This document shows positions 46,586 through 58,641 of a stretch of 64,000 bases of DNA, one piece after another. Location of the stretch: the NCBI RefSeq assembly GCF_002994745.2, contig NC_037092.1, positions 965,501 through 1,029,500 on the forward strand, given 5' to 3'. A program made the position numbers and the translations under genes. The stretch comes from Rosa chinensis. Lineage: Eukaryota > Streptophyta > Magnoliopsida > Rosales > Rosaceae. The notes below the pieces were generated by a model. The model saw only the letters and a program-made list of their open reading frames with translations, made no database searches and was not told where the DNA came from. Positions within the stretch are counted from its first letter, which is position 1; each line of letters opens with the position of its first letter.

Positions 46586-47302
46586 TCAGAAGATATCGAG
46601 AATCTCGAGGATCGTACGGTTGCAGAGGGGACAGGAGCCTCGATTCAGCCACACCTCCCTCGAACACACCCTGCAAAAAGTGTGCCCACATGGTATGAAC
46701 GCCGCGCCTTTCTTCCTCCCCATGCACACGCAGCACACCGAATCACAACCCACCACCCCCGTCGCCGCCGCCGCCGCCGCCGCTTTCTCATTTTTCTCCT
46801 CCGCCGCATCGCACCCGTCCATTTCCGTCTCCTCCAGCAATCTCATCAGCGACACCCTCATCGGCGTCCCCGGAGCCGCCCCAACGCCCGACGCGGCCTC
46901 GTCCGCCTCCCGATAATGCCGTTCCGCCGCCAGAGCCGCGGCGAGGTTCATCCCCGACCCGGGGTTCACCGGACCCAGGCAACCCGGATCCGAATCGGAC
47001 CCGGCCGCCTGCCCCAGAATCAGCAGCTGCGATAGGTTCGGCAGCTGCTGCCGCGGTTGTTGTTGCGGCGGATGTAGGTGCTGTTCTTCATCGTCCTCGA
47101 CGGTAATCGTGGCCGTCCGTCCAAATCCCCAGACGGCGCCGCAGCACCCGATTCCGGTCAATCTCAGCCGCTGCTTGAAGCTCCTCCTCCCGGCCGTCGC
47201 CGCATCGCCGTCGTCCATTTGCTCTCTCAGAACCTCGAGGATCGTCCTGGCCTCCCTTCCTCTCCGGACCGTTTCCTGCAACACCAGACTGAGTTGACTC
47301 AT
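46586..47302 (-). CDS. RING-type (C3HC4) E3 ubiquitin ligase-like protein
   Basis: An intronless 238-residue frame from ATG 47302 (MSQLSLVLQETV). An in-frame ATG at 47359 adds 19 residues but lacks the conserved-looking start. A C-terminal RING finger at about residues 188-230 has CCVCMGRKKGAAFIPCGHTFC, then CSREVWLNRGSCPLC, so all eight metal ligands are present. The middle is low complexity (Gly, Pro, Gln, and an Ala run encoded by a GCC repeat near 46767-46784). Presumed function: RING-dependent transfer of ubiquitin from an E2 to unknown substrates. Local GC content is much higher than the flanks. The subfamily is not recognised. Confidence 0.8.
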   Translation of the reverse strand: MSQLSLVLQETVRRGREARTILEVLREQMDDGDAATAGRRSFKQRLRLTGIGCCGAVWGFGRTATITVEDDEEQHLHPPQQQPRQQLPNLSQLLILGQAAGSDSDPGCLGPVNPGSGMNLAAALAAERHYREADEAASGVGAAPGTPMRVSLMRLLEETEMDGCDAAEEKNEKAAAAAAATGVVGCDSVCCVCMGRKKGAAFIPCGHTFCRVCSREVWLNRGSCPLCNRTILEILDIF

Positions 47303-49938
47303 TCTCTCGAATTTGAAGTATTGAACAGAACCCACCACCGGATTAACAGAAATCAACAAACTCCACCAACCAAACTCCCAAAAATATAATACATAAAATA
47401 GAAACAGTGAATGGAATTGTACGGAAAAAAAAGACCTGCGAGTTTGGATTTAAAGCGAGGCCATGGAAGACCCGTGAGTATCTTCAAGAAACCAAGTAGC
47501 TAGATGGACATAGCTAAGAACAAAAGCCCACCTCAATCGACAGCGACCAAGCGAAATGAGCAGCAATCAATAGTGGGCAATGATAACGGTAATTTGGATT
47601 TGTAAAGAAAGATGCTAATTCAAGGCCAGCAAAGAGGGGATTTGGGAGTTTGAAAAAGGGAAGAAAAGGAAAAGAGACAAAATAGAAGAAAGAAGGAAAG
47701 TGAAAAAGAAGGGAGTGGAAAATGGACCAGTTGCTGATTCGTTGGGTTTGGGAAAACGGGAGCTATAGTTTTTGTTTTTGGGTAGAAAAAACAAATTGGT
47801 TTTTTTTTTTTTTTTTCCCTCTCTCTCTATCTCTCAGGCAGAGTTGGGGGGTGGTGTTCTTTGTTTGAACACTACTACTGGGTGGTCGCCGGCCTGAAGA
47901 ATAAAGACAAAAGCTATGGAAGCCGGCGCATTGACAGTTGGTTACTAACTTCAAATGGCATCAATTATTTTTGGCTTAATCCGATTGGGTTACTAATTTC
48001 ATAAACTCTACTTAATCATCTTACTTAATTATAGGATAGTATGATGAAGACGAAGCTAATTGTAATGTACTCAAACTTGTTTTAACAAAACTTGATGGAT
48101 GATTCTATTGTCCGTAGTTGCAATTTTATGAATTTGGGAGATAATAGTATAATCTATCCTGTATTTGTTGGATAACCAATCACATACATTCGGTTTATGG
48201 AATATTAGTATTCATACTTAAGTATTAGGTTCTAAACCAGGTATTTATAAGAATACAATCAACAACCACAATAAACAACTGTAATAGGGTTTCTTCTCGG
48301 GATAACGCAAGCAAATAAAAGTTGATTCTCGGGATTATTACATATATAAATAGTATTCGTCTATGAATACTCAATTACCGAATAAGTTGTATTAAGTGTT
48401 ATTTATTATTGAGATTATATAGTAATATCAATGAAAGTTGCCAAAAAAATCATGATCAGAGCTTAGGAAGATAATCCCCGATGAAAGCTCGAGTGTGTGG
48501 TTTGGATATTATTACTTGGTAAGAATACAGTCATCAATCGCAATAAACAACTACAATTAGGTTTCTTCTCAAACTAATGCAAGCAGATAAAAGTTGATTT
48601 TTGGGTTACCATATGTGTAAGTATTCATATATTTTTGTAAATTAAGTGTCATTCATTATTAAATATAAATAAGACATTAGATTTTGCCGCGTAAAAATAA
48701 TGATCATAATTCAACAAGATAATCTCCAATGAACATCTGAAGATGAGGTTTGCCCAGTGAGATTGAATTATTACTTGGTAAGCGTCATGATATACTAAGA
48801 AAAGTTTGTCCCTCAAAAAAAGGAAAATCATGGCATGGATTGCGTTGAAAAGATAGAATTTAGCTATTGAGAGCATGAGCAAGCATAGGTGATGAGTGAT
48901 TCCAAGGATTATTACAGATACTGATCATAGCCCACCAATATTGCCCTAACAGAAAATCATCGAAAAGCCTAAACTAAAGTCTAACCTAATAGTGATTACA
49001 ATAATATAATAACGTGACTAAGTGAAGAAGTGGGGCTCACGTAACTTTGTATTGTTCCCACTCCGTTGGTTTTGGTTGGTTCCATTCTTTTGATTGCTTG
49101 TTTGAATGGAGAAGCTCATGCTGGCACGAACCATGTAACAGATAATTAATTAAAACTAAAACTATTATTCTTAGCATGAAGTCATCAATGATTGGCATTT
49201 GGCAAAGAGTATCATTATAGCATAAATAATTTTTCGCATAGACTATACTTTTAACGTGACACTATAATATTGGTAGTGTTATAAAGAAGTTAATTGATCA
49301 TGTATACAACATATTTTTATGATTGGCATTACGAAGTAGTATATGCATCATTAATCACACTCCAAGTTTGATGTTGAAGAATGATGAGGTCTTTTGATGC
49401 GGACATGACCCAAATACAGAGCACATTAATTTACACGCTGAGAACAAGTCAAACACAAAGAAAAAGAGAATAGAAAGAAGGAAAATGAATCAAAGTTTTA
49501 CATGTTGAAGACAATGTTGGCTTTTTGTTAAGATTATTAAGATTTAAAATTCATATTTTATTTAAATATTATTTATTTAAATTGAAGAGTCATAACTTTT
49601 CAAAAGATGAGGAAGAGTTCTGTAAATACTTAATTATTTAGACAAGGAGTGTACGTCTTTGTATTGCTCTCATTCTCCTACTCTTCATCTTCCTCATTTC
49701 CATTCACATTTCCTAATCTTTGGGCAATCGATAAACACTTGGCACCCCGTTTACCGTTAGTTGTGCAAAACGGATTAGACATCTTGTGAGACTTCAAGGG
49801 TTGTATCATGAAGTTGTAGACGACCATTATGACCTGCATGTAGGGAGACGTTTACAACTTTAGGACAGCAAATGCCGTGCCTCTTTTGTACTCAAAGACT
49901 TGACTCTTCGTATCTCTTCTTCTTTATATTATTTGTGC
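47303..49938. other. Promoter side of RING gene and gene-poor DNA
   Basis: The leader of the RING gene is purine/pyrimidine biased, with a T21 run and CT repeat near 47797-47836. Further right is AT-rich sequence with a large local duplication (listed separately). No gene is visible. Confidence 0.5.
48249..48790. repeat. ~280-bp imperfect tandem duplication
   Basis: Two adjacent diverged units (about 48249-48530 and 48531-48790) share AAGAATACA.TCA, CGCAA/ACAATAAACAACT, GGGTTTCTTCTC and GATAAAAGTTGATT blocks, and each ends with TTATTACTTGGTAAG. No coding content. Confidence 0.75.
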
Positions 49939-49946
49939 CGCTCAAT

Positions 49947-50657
49947 TAGGGATGACAATGGGGAGGGTAGGGTAAGGGGATTAAATTACCATCTCCATAC
50001 CCGACTTCATTCCCCATCCCCTTATCGGCCCCAATCCCCGTAATAAGAAACTGGGGATTTCCCGTCCTCGTCCCTATTGGGGATTAGGTCCCCGTACCCG
50101 CCCCAATCCCCGTTAATAATATTACTAATTTATTATATAAAAATTCATACAAATAATTATTGATTGTAAAGTATGAAGTTAAAATCAATCATCAACATAA
50201 AATAAATTCTTCATTTCAATCAAACAAAAACAAATATAAGTTTCGCTTAAAAAATAACAATAAAAGTCTGCATTTGACAAAAAAATTCCACAATCAACTG
50301 CTTAGTGTAACCTAACAACTTACTCATTCACTCCAACAAGGTGAATTGAATAATATCAAAAATATATTGATAGAATTTAAATATTGACAAAAAGATGAAG
50401 TTTACATAGATATATTTATAAATAATATCAAAAATATATATAATAAATATATATATATATATATATATATTTTTAGATCATTCTTATTGGGTGGGTATGG
50501 GGATGGGGATCAAAATATCATCCCCACCCCGTATCCGATTTCAGAATTCGAATACTGGGGATCCCCATCCCCGTTACCCGATTTCTCCCAAATTTCTCCC
50601 CATTAGGGTTAAATACTCGATGGGTACCCTACCCTATGGAGATTATTGCCATCCCTA
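49947..50657. mobile_element. Non-autonomous hAT transposon, 711 bp
   Basis: The left end is TAGGGATGACAATGGGGA, the inverted right end TAGGGATGGCAATAATC. The 8-bp target duplication CGCTCAAT is exact (49939-49946 and 50658-50665). Subterminal GGGGATGGGG-type motifs occur in both halves. It carries no transposase and contains an internal (TA)n run near 50449-50470. Confidence 0.9.
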
Positions 50658-51124
50658 CGCTCAATTGATTACTTGATTTTGTTGCTTGATTATATTTATT
50701 AAATATGATTATTTGATACCATATTTCCAACAGACAATCATATATTAAAACCGAAGATTTCTGTTTGATTTTTTCTGATGGTTGATAATTGGGGAAGTGG
50801 AGATTATGGCCTAAGCCCAACAAACAAGGTCTCATGAACTATGTTGCTAGTCCACATGTCCCAACACAAATAAACCCACATTAAGGATCCAGCCTCTAAC
50901 CCCTTAAAAGGTCCACTCCCTCAATGAATGGGCTTTATTTGAATGCCGAAGTTTTCAAGCACACTACTATCATTTCCCTGCCTACAGGTCCAGGTCCACA
51001 ATACTTTCCGGTAGAGAGCCGTCATCAAATAACCATCCCACAGGCAATAACCCGGCTTCTGTTCCGATGCCAGCGACAATTCACTAGCTGAATGTTAACT
51101 AGAGTTCTTCTCGGTGCATATACC

Positions 51125-51733
51125 TAGGCCTGGCAATAGTGCGGTCACGGGCGGACTTAACGGATTACCGGTCTTAACGGGTTGAGCCTGATGGGTTCGC
51201 GGGTTATCTGTTAAGACCACTAAGGTTTTTTTTTTATTTTTTTAAAATTCTTTTATAATCAATTACCCACTAAAACCCGTTAATACCTGTTAACAATAAA
51301 TTGGCTATTGAAACCCGTTAAGACCCGCTAACATAAAAATGAATTTATTATTTATTATTTTTTCATTTTTTTTTTAAACTCTATTTCACACCCATTATCT
51401 ATTAAAACCCTTCTAAAAAAAAATGTTTTTATTTTTTATTTTTTTAAAACCCTTTTCCAACCCATTACCCATTAAAACTCTTTTTCATTGTTGATTTTCA
51501 TTAAATAGAACTATCAAAAGTTAATACATATTGGGTTCACAATTCTAAAAAAAAAAAAAAAAATTTCTCTCTTCTAACCGGGCTAGATGGGTTCTGTCGT
51601 GAAGCGCGTTTCCGCCTGTTAACTAACGGGTTGGCAGCCCATTAACATGTTAAGTTATCGGGCTGAAATAAATGAGTTTTTTGCGGGTGGTTAATGAACA
51701 GTTAACGGGTCATGAGCTGAATTGTCAGGTCTA
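51125..51733. mobile_element. Non-autonomous hAT transposon, 609 bp
   Basis: The left end is TAGGCCTGGCAAT, the inverted right end TAGACCTGACAAT. The 8-bp target duplication CATATACC is exact (51117-51124 and 51734-51741). Subterminal AACGGGT/ACCCGTTA motifs are repeated. No coding sequence. It is related in terminus to the elements at 44.5 and 49.9 kb but a different family by its interior. Confidence 0.88.
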
Positions 51734-51741
51734 CATATACC

Positions 51742-52511
51742 AATATAGAGCCGTCTTTGTGAGCTATATAGTGAGTCAACATTTATCCAACTATCCAAAG
51801 CAAAATCTTTATGAGGAGATGAAATAGTTGTTGTTAGCCAACACTTGACAAGATCACGAGATTAGTAACTTGGTTGGTACACATAAAGATTGCAGGATTT
51901 AAACGTTAAAGAAAACTAACTCACACATTTGTGCAATGCTATTATAAAATGTATTGAACTTTTACCGTCACAACTCAGAATCTCAACCTACAACTAGTCT
52001 TGGAAATCATAAAATATGTCCAATTCAAGAGAGATGTTGCGTTGGGAGATCAACATGTATACAATACCATATAACTAGATATTTTGTGGGTAAATCCTTC
52101 CCTCTATATATTCCTTCTCATTCATTTCTTCACTAAAATAGAATTCGGCACCTTTAAAGTGCAAAACAGACCAAACACGATTCAACAAAGAAGGCAAATA
52201 GGCCAATTTTGGGTATCACTTACCCAAATCAACTCCCCATCCTCCGGCCATGTGATCTGTCCATCCAACCCATGATTTGGGGACTTTGAGTTCCATTCCT
52301 GTCCTCACAACCACAGCACAAAACTCCAAACCAGTCACCAACCCTCGGGACAACAACGTCTTTTCAAAACCCTAGACTCCGTTTTGCGTAACTATTTTGT
52401 CCTCCTTAAACTCGCGGAGTTGCAGAAGCCACACCTCAGAACAATCACCCCCTTCTTCTTCTGCTTCTTCTTCACAGTCCCAATTTTACTGTGTTTTTAA
52501 TTAATCCAAAC
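51742..52511. other. Promoter and leader of the fibrillin gene
   Basis: This contains a GCCACACCTCAGA..., CTTCTTCTTC-rich leader just before the ATG. No clear TATA box was picked and no other gene is seen. Confidence 0.45.
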
Positions 52512-53701
52512 ATGGCCTTCGTCTCTCAGCTAAACCAATTCCCCTGCAAGACTCTCTTAGTAACTCCACGTCACCCCCGCCTCACCTCCAAGCCTTCAAC
52601 TTTGGCGCCAAACTCCGTCGGACTCGCCACCCCCAAATTGACACTTTCCAACCCGGAATACCCACAAGTCATCCGACCCCCGACCCGGATCCGAGCCATT
52701 GACGAGGACGAGTCGGCCCCGGAAACCTCGGAGGAGCCGTCCGGCGTGGCAGCTGGAGCCGTGGCTGTGGCGGAGAAGCCGGCTGAGCCAGAGGAGATCT
52801 CGAAACTGAAGAAGGCTCTGGTGGACGCGTTTTACGGGACTGATCGTGGGCTCAGCGCCACCAGCGAGACCCGGGCCGAGATTGTCGAGCTTATTACCCA
52901 ATTGGAGGCCCAAAACCCGACTCCGGCTCCGACCGAGGCCTTGCCTCTCCTAAACGCGAAATGGATTCTGGCGTAAGTTTCATTAATCATCATCCTCTGA
53001 CCCCCAGTTTAGCTCCAAGTGTTTAATTTCAATATGTTTGAAATTTGTAGGTACACATCTTTTGCCGGTTTGTTTCCGTTATTGTCCAGAGGAACTCTTC
53101 CTTTGGTGAAGGTTGATGAGGTTTCGCAGACTATCGACTCCCAGAACTTCACAGTTGAAAACTCTGTTCGGTTTTCCGGGCCTTTGGCTACAACTTCTTT
53201 CAGCACCAATGCCACATTTGATGTCCGAAGTCCTAAGCGTGTTCAGGTTTAGTTCTTACTCTTTAGTTCGTTTGATGAAATGATTCGAAGTGTATATAGA
53301 TATCTTTGATTGCCATAGGTTTTTCTTTTTCGATGTATGGGGTTTAATGTGTGTTTAAATGAGTGGTTTTTTTTTTTTTTTTTCAGCTCAAGTTTGAGGA
53401 AGGGGTGATTGGCACTCCACAGCTAACAGACTCGCTAGTGATACCAGAAGATGTTGAGTTTTTGGGACAGAAGATAGACCTTGCACCCTTCAAGGGTTTG
53501 CTCACCTCTGTCCAAGACACTGCTTCCTCGGTTGCAAAGTCCATCTCCAGCCAACCCCCGTTTAAGTTTTCGATCTCAAGTAGCAAGGCCGAATCGTGGT
53601 TGCTAACCACATACCTTGATCAAGAGCTTCGGATTTCGAGGGGAGACAATGGCAGTGTGTTTGCGCTCATCAAGGAAGGCAGCTCCCTTTTGACTCCTTG
53701 A
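52512..53701 (+). CDS. Fibrillin / plastid lipid-associated protein (PAP)
   Basis: Three exons: 52512-52972, 53051-53246 and 53387-53701, in frame, 323 residues. A Ser/Pro/Arg-rich chloroplast transit peptide comes first. The PAP_fibrillin domain starts about residue 90 ([29 protein letters not shown]), with [13 protein letters not shown] and a lipocalin-like C-terminal end ([26 protein letters not shown]). These proteins coat plastoglobules and chromoplast fibrils and help store carotenoids and prenyl-lipids; members of the FBN1/FBN2 group respond to stress and ripening. ATG 52512 is preferred over the upstream in-frame one at 52491 because it starts a typical transit peptide. The FBN subgroup is not settled. 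Confidence 0.9.
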
Positions 53702-54245
53702 TCTGGATCTTAGGAATTTGTGTATTATTAATTATGTGTACTTTCAGGAACATGAGATGTAATTTTCTATAAATCAATAAATTGAAGCACTGGATTCAGT
53801 GGATTGTATGTTTGTACACACTCCGGTATTGCCGTATTGGTAATAGTTGGAGAAAACATATCTTACGCCTAAATATTTTTTGCAGAGTAGCCATGAGTAA
53901 GGCTTAGAATGAAACTGGAAAAGCCTATGATCTTTGTTGAAGTTAGTGTTGGTTAACAATAGGGTTGAGATAAGAACCTTTATTGCCTTTACGCTCTATA
54001 TATATATGTGTGTTTTTGAATCTTTGCTGGGTGTGGCTGATTTAAGCTTCTCTGTTTTTGTCATTTTGAGTGATCTGGAAACTGAATGGGGTTGATGTTG
54101 ACTAAAGTTAGTGCTAATATATACCTCAGTAACAGGCACAAGGAGTTGATCCATGATGTGTGATTTTCACGTTCCGTTTTCCCTTTAAAATACTAACCCC
54201 ACTCCCTTTTATCTTAATCGTTAGGACACAAAAACGAGTGTGAGT
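53702..54245. other. 3' flank of fibrillin gene up to copia LTR
   Basis: Contains AATAAA-like signals (AATCAATAAATTG, 53774-53786) shortly after the stop. Otherwise nothing is recognised. TGAGT (54241-54245) is the candidate target-site copy for the retrotransposon that starts at 54246. Confidence 0.5.
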
Positions 54246-54466
54246 TGTTTAAAGAAAATAGGAAGCAAAGAGATTGTAGAGAGAATTGGTGTGTTTTTTA
54301 TTGATAATAAGAGTCCCTATATATATGATGTACGAGTACATAGTCTTTGAATACAAAGAATCCTATTCTAATTAGAACTAGGAATCTAGAACATTTTTCT
54401 CCTATTACAACAATAGAAAGTACTGATAGTTTGGTAAGGTATACATAATCCTGATATTCTTCAACA
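54246..54466 (-). repeat. 3' LTR of copia copy 1
   Basis: Bounded by TGTTTAAAG on the left and CTTCAACA on the right, giving short inverted ends. The adjoining right side, on the minus strand, reads GGCACAAGGGGGAG, the polypurine tract. Length 221 bases. Confidence 0.75.
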
Positions 54467-54904
54467 CTCCCCCTTGTGCCGTCCAAACATGATGTCATTG
54501 TGACACCAAGGCGCTTTAAGCGTTGCTTCGTTAAAAATCTTGATCGAGTAATAAAAAACCCTACGGGACAAAAGCAACGTCCAGGAGGAGAAAAAGAGTA
54601 CAACACGCCATTTACTCTTCGAGATCAAACATGTAGACATCATGCCTCCCTCTGATTGCTACAATCGTGAGAGTTCGGATAATTTATGCATTTCGATGCT
54701 CTTCACATGTTTCTCGAAAGTGAATTTAGGTAACGACTTAGTGAAGAAGTCCGCTACATTATCATCTGATCAGATTTGCTTTACTTCAATATTTAGAAGT
54801 GTTTGTTGTTGCTGATTGTAAAAGAACTTAGGCGATATATGCTTGGTGTTGTCGACCTTGATGAAACCTTACTTCATTTGTTCAATGCAAGTTGCATTAT
54901 CCTC

Positions 54905-55165
54905 TTAAATGCACGTAGGTTCATATGTGGTTGACTTCAGACCACATATTCCTCGAATATGTGAAACTATGGACCTCAACCATACACATTCATGCACTGC
55001 CTCATGAAGAGCAACGATCTCTGCATGATTCGAAGAAGTAGCGACAAGGGTCTGCTTTATAGACCTCCAAGATATGGCGGTACTTCCCATGGTAAAGACA
55101 TAATTAGTTTGGGAATGACCTTTATGCGCGTCTGAGATGAACCCTGCATCAGCAAAACCCATCAA
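54905..55165 (-). pseudogene. Copia RNase H fragment (copy 1)
   Basis: An open segment carrying the copia RNase H motifs GFADAGF, GSTAISWRSIKQ and SSNHAEIVALHEAVHECVWL. It lacks the rest of pol. Downstream degraded coding continues toward the LTR. Confidence 0.75.
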
Positions 55166-55225
55166 AACATCACCATCATTTTGACGGAGGGAGAAAGAAT
55201 GCGGGCCACCCTTGGCGGCGATGGT

Positions 55226-56790
55226 TGTAACGCCCCAAACTGCACCTCATCAGCTTGAGCACGTCATAAAAACCCGCAAGTCATTTTTGTTAAATATCTG
55301 TTCGTAAAACGCGTAGCGAAAATGTCGAAATACTTTTTGAGGTGACAGCTTTTAAAATCATTTATAGAACTAGTCCGTCTAGAGTGATTCTAATTCACCA
55401 GTAAAGTAAACAAGACTTGACACATTTTCGATACAAGACGGAACAAGGACTATCAAGTTCCAAATTAATGACTTTCAAGAGATAGAATTCTAGACTAGAC
55501 ACGGAACCTGATTTCCATTACAACTATTCGCCAAATCTATTCCTGCACACCCTGCTCCATCCGTCAATCCTGTAACCAGTGCACAGTACCTGCATCCACA
55601 CTGCTGTTAGGTTGAGCTTTCGTCCTCGCTGCTCATTGAGAAACAGCTCGACTAGGTTTGAAAACAATATAGTATCGCTTTGTGGCCACAATATAAAAAT
55701 ATACTCAAAACCATATCATTTAAATAACGACAAACTTTACAATATTTTCTAACTTGAAAACTGATGCATGATGTTTAAATAAATACGGTGCCAAATCCAA
55801 GTATTACTTGATGGCAGGTCCCACTACACGACCTTAACTCAAATTAAATTAATTTATAACCAGGTAAGCGTAGCGAGAGCGTCCACTACCTAGCTACACA
55901 CACGGAATCAGATCGTCATTGCGTTTGCGCACCGTCCGACCGGTGTAGCTAACCCTCTCTAGGTTAAGGGAATCGTACCCAAGGAAGTTAGTGTCACTCT
56001 TCACTCTCAAGCCATCACATCTCTCACAGTTTGGTTAGTACGCGTTGCATTTTAACATAACCAAACCACACAACTTAACATGCATCGTTTTATAAATAAC
56101 ATAGTATAAGAAAACCACTAATCGAGGAGAGTTCCGAATCCCCTACCTGGATTCCGATGCTTTTCTTCACGTACTCCGAGAGTCACGAACCTTCCGTTCC
56201 TCAGGTAACTGGAGTCCTAGATTCCGACATGATTCCATATCAATAACACTTTCTTAGGGAAATAATTATATAAACCTCGACAAATTAAATTGTCCGACCA
56301 TTCCCTAATTTGACCAACATTTACCAATACCTATCGATGAGCTTCCAATTCCAATAAATATATGGAGTCTCTGTCCAAGCTTATAAATTAAGCTCAACCT
56401 TGTATTTGTATTTAATTGTGCTGCTCCCTGCACATATATTAAATAGAACCAATCTCTACATTTAAAACTGCTTAATCCCAAGGATTGAACAACGTGGTTC
56501 TTCAATTCCTTTAAAGGCAACGTGACCTTTTAAAATTTTGTCACTACTTGCATAATTAGGATATCAATTCTACCTTACAAATAGAACTAAATGACATAGC
56601 TTTACTGGCATATTACATGATCTACGCATTGAGCGAGTGGTTTTGCTCACCCACCCATCTGTAATACTTTTTTCAAAGAAGTACTTAGATTTTGACGAGC
56701 CGAAGTGGGTTGGACGAGCCTAGAAGGAAGATTTTATTTACATTATGCTTTGTAACACTCACACCTCAAATTTAGCATAAGGTGCTTAAA
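55226..56790. mobile_element. Foreign ~1.56-kb insertion in copia copy 1
   Basis: Homology to copy 2's pol stops at about 55225, and homology to its gag resumes at about 56790-56822. The segment between starts TGTAACGCCCC, which resembles the start of Ty3-type LTRs, and near its right side another TGTAACACTC occurs (56754). It has no coding capacity, and I find no matching target duplication. A solo LTR or an LTR fragment is plausible. Confidence 0.4.
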
Positions 56791-56821
56791 ATCCACCGAC
56801 ACCGGGTCCAAAGAGTGACAG

Positions 56822-57549
56822 TTTCCTTCCTTTGTAGGGCGGTTATATAGACCCACACGTCCTGTTTGTTGTCCCTTATCTTTAGGGTTCCACTCCTTAC
56901 GCCCTCATTTAAGTGTACTACCATAATTTACCTCATGAATGCTCTTAGTCCCAACTGGCCTTGAATTATAGTTCTTCACAAGAATATTGTTATGTTTCTT
57001 AGCAACTGACATAGCAGTAATAAACTAATGAAACCTCGTGATTTGTCCAGCATTACACTCATGCCTATATTGCTTTGCAACCATTAATGCTGAAATGGGG
57101 AAGGTTAAGAGGGTTTTCCCAATTAATTCTTGTTTTGTGAGCTGTATTCCAAAGAATCACATCATCGATTTGATGCGTAAAGTCTTTGAATTGTAATCAG
57201 AAATAGTCTTAAAGTCAGTGAAGCGTAGATCATTCCACGTCACCTTCAAGTTAGGGAGGAGGGTATCTTGAATATTTCCAAAACGCTCTTCAAGCTCAAC
57301 CCACAAAGCCCTAGGGTCCTTGACTGACATATACTCCCATTGGAATGACTCATCCATATATCGTCTCATCAATATGAGGGCTTGAGCGCTCTTAGCCGTA
57401 GTAGGCGTAAACAATGCATTAGAATTCGGCTATCGAATTATGGGCAATCTCCCTTTTGCAGTGAGGTAATTCTTCACCTAACTGTGATATCCTGTGCCAG
57501 TTGAATCCAGTTTAGCAAAATCGAGTTTTTGCATTTTATCATTCGACAT
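56822..57549 (-). pseudogene. Copia gag (copy 1), broken
   Basis: Starts at ATG 57549 (MSNDKMQKLDFAKLDSTG). In-frame TAG codons occur at 57478-57480 and 57430-57432. A Gag core follows (RRYMDESFQWEYMSVKDPRALW). It aligns with copy 2's gag through the glycine/arginine-rich region and stops before the zinc knuckle, at the foreign insertion. Confidence 0.75.
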
Positions 57550-57924
57550 CCTAAAATGGAAAAAGAAGAATAGATTAGTTTCGGACTATAAAACTTCCAT
57601 GACAACTAATTAAAGATTTCTGATCTTCTTTGCTTCTAAGAAATTTGGATTAGAGCGAAACAATGATGTTTGAATGGTCGTCAAATTTCGATGCTCACGA
57701 ATCTCTTGTTCGTAGCTTAGCGCACACCCCCACAGTTCCGCTTTATATCAAATCCCATGTTATAAGAAATGTGGGAGGAAGAAGAAGAGATTTTGGAAGT
57801 CCTCGAAGAAAACAAAAAAAAATTAAAATTCAAAAGCAGGAACTTTAATTTAAAACTTACTTGTTGTTTTGAAGTTCGCAATTGTTGTTTTGAAGTTCTC
57901 AAGTCTTGATGCACGTGCGTGTTG

Positions 57925-58444
57925 ATGCAGACATGTAAGGCTCGATCAGGTTTGCTAGGTGGTGTCGGAAACTTGTTGGAGCTTGGCTGGAGTATGGCAG
58001 AGAGGTGGCTGAGTGTTGGACGTTGTTTGGCCAAGGCGGGGCCGGTGCTGGCCTAGACAGGGTCGGTACTGGTCGAGACGAGGGCCGGGTACTGCTGGTG
58101 GCTGGCCGAGATGTAAGGGCGCGCTGATGCAGGTAGAAGCTTGCAAGGGGCTGCAGGGGCTATAGGAGCAGCGAGGTTAATGGTAGAATGCAGGCATGCA
58201 AGTCGATCAGGGTTGCTAGGTGGTGCCGGAAACTTGTTGGAGGTTGGCTGGAGTATGGCTGAGTGCCGGAAGCTGTTTGGCCAAGGCAGGGCCGGTGCTG
58301 ATTGAGACGGGGTCGGTACTGGCCAAGACGAGGCTGGACAGCTGGACGCTGTCGGACCTGGTGCTGCTGGTGGCTTGCGGAGGCACAAGGGCACGCTGAT
58401 GTTGGTAGAAGCTTGCAAGGGGCAGCGAGGTTAATGGTAGAATG
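57925..58444. repeat. ~260-bp tandem repeat in copia leader
   Basis: Two units (57925-58187 and 58188-about 58444) share TTGCTAGGTGGTG.CGGAAACTTG, GGGCCGGTGCTG and GAAGCTTGCAAGGGG. The repeat is clearly GC-richer than the surrounding element. It lies between the degenerate primer site and the gag start, that is in the RNA leader. Confidence 0.85.
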
Positions 58445-58498
58445 CTTTCTTGGGATTTTAGCTTTTTGGTTTCAGGGTTAGGGCTCGTGCTGATAAAA

Positions 58499-58641
58499 GT
58501 TTAAGGAAAATAGAATGTAAAGAGATTATAGAGAGAATTGGTGTGTCTTTCATTGATAATAAGAGCCCCTATATATAGACTGTACAGGTACATAGTCTTT
58601 GAGTACAAGAAATTTTATTCTAATTAGAATTAGGAATCTAG
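58499..58641 (-). repeat. Truncated 5' LTR of copia copy 1
   Basis: Aligns with the first about 143 bases of the left LTR, from GTTTAAGG to AGGAATCTAG, then stops exactly where copy 2's LTR starts (58642). Just inside it, on the minus strand, TATCAGCACGAGC (about 58482-58494) looks like a degenerate tRNA-Met primer site. Confidence 0.7.

Larger units (their letters stand above)
54246..58641 (-). mobile_element. Ty1/copia retrotransposon copy 1, internally deleted
   Basis: Minus orientation: 3' LTR on the left (54246-54466), RNase H fragment, a foreign insertion, gag, a leader with a tandem repeat, then a truncated 5' LTR (58499-58641). Integrase and most RT are missing between RNase H and gag. 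The two LTRs differ at roughly one position in nine over the shared part, by eye, so the insertion is old. The 5' LTR is cut off where copy 2's LTR begins. Confidence 0.8.

Noticed and set aside
46443..46916. 157-codon plus-strand ORF over the RING gene
   Set aside because: Antisense to the RING exon; its His/Arg/Ala-rich text comes from the GCC repeat.
55226..56790. Calling this a proven solo LTR
   Set aside because: No matching 5-bp target duplication and no clear CA end could be found.
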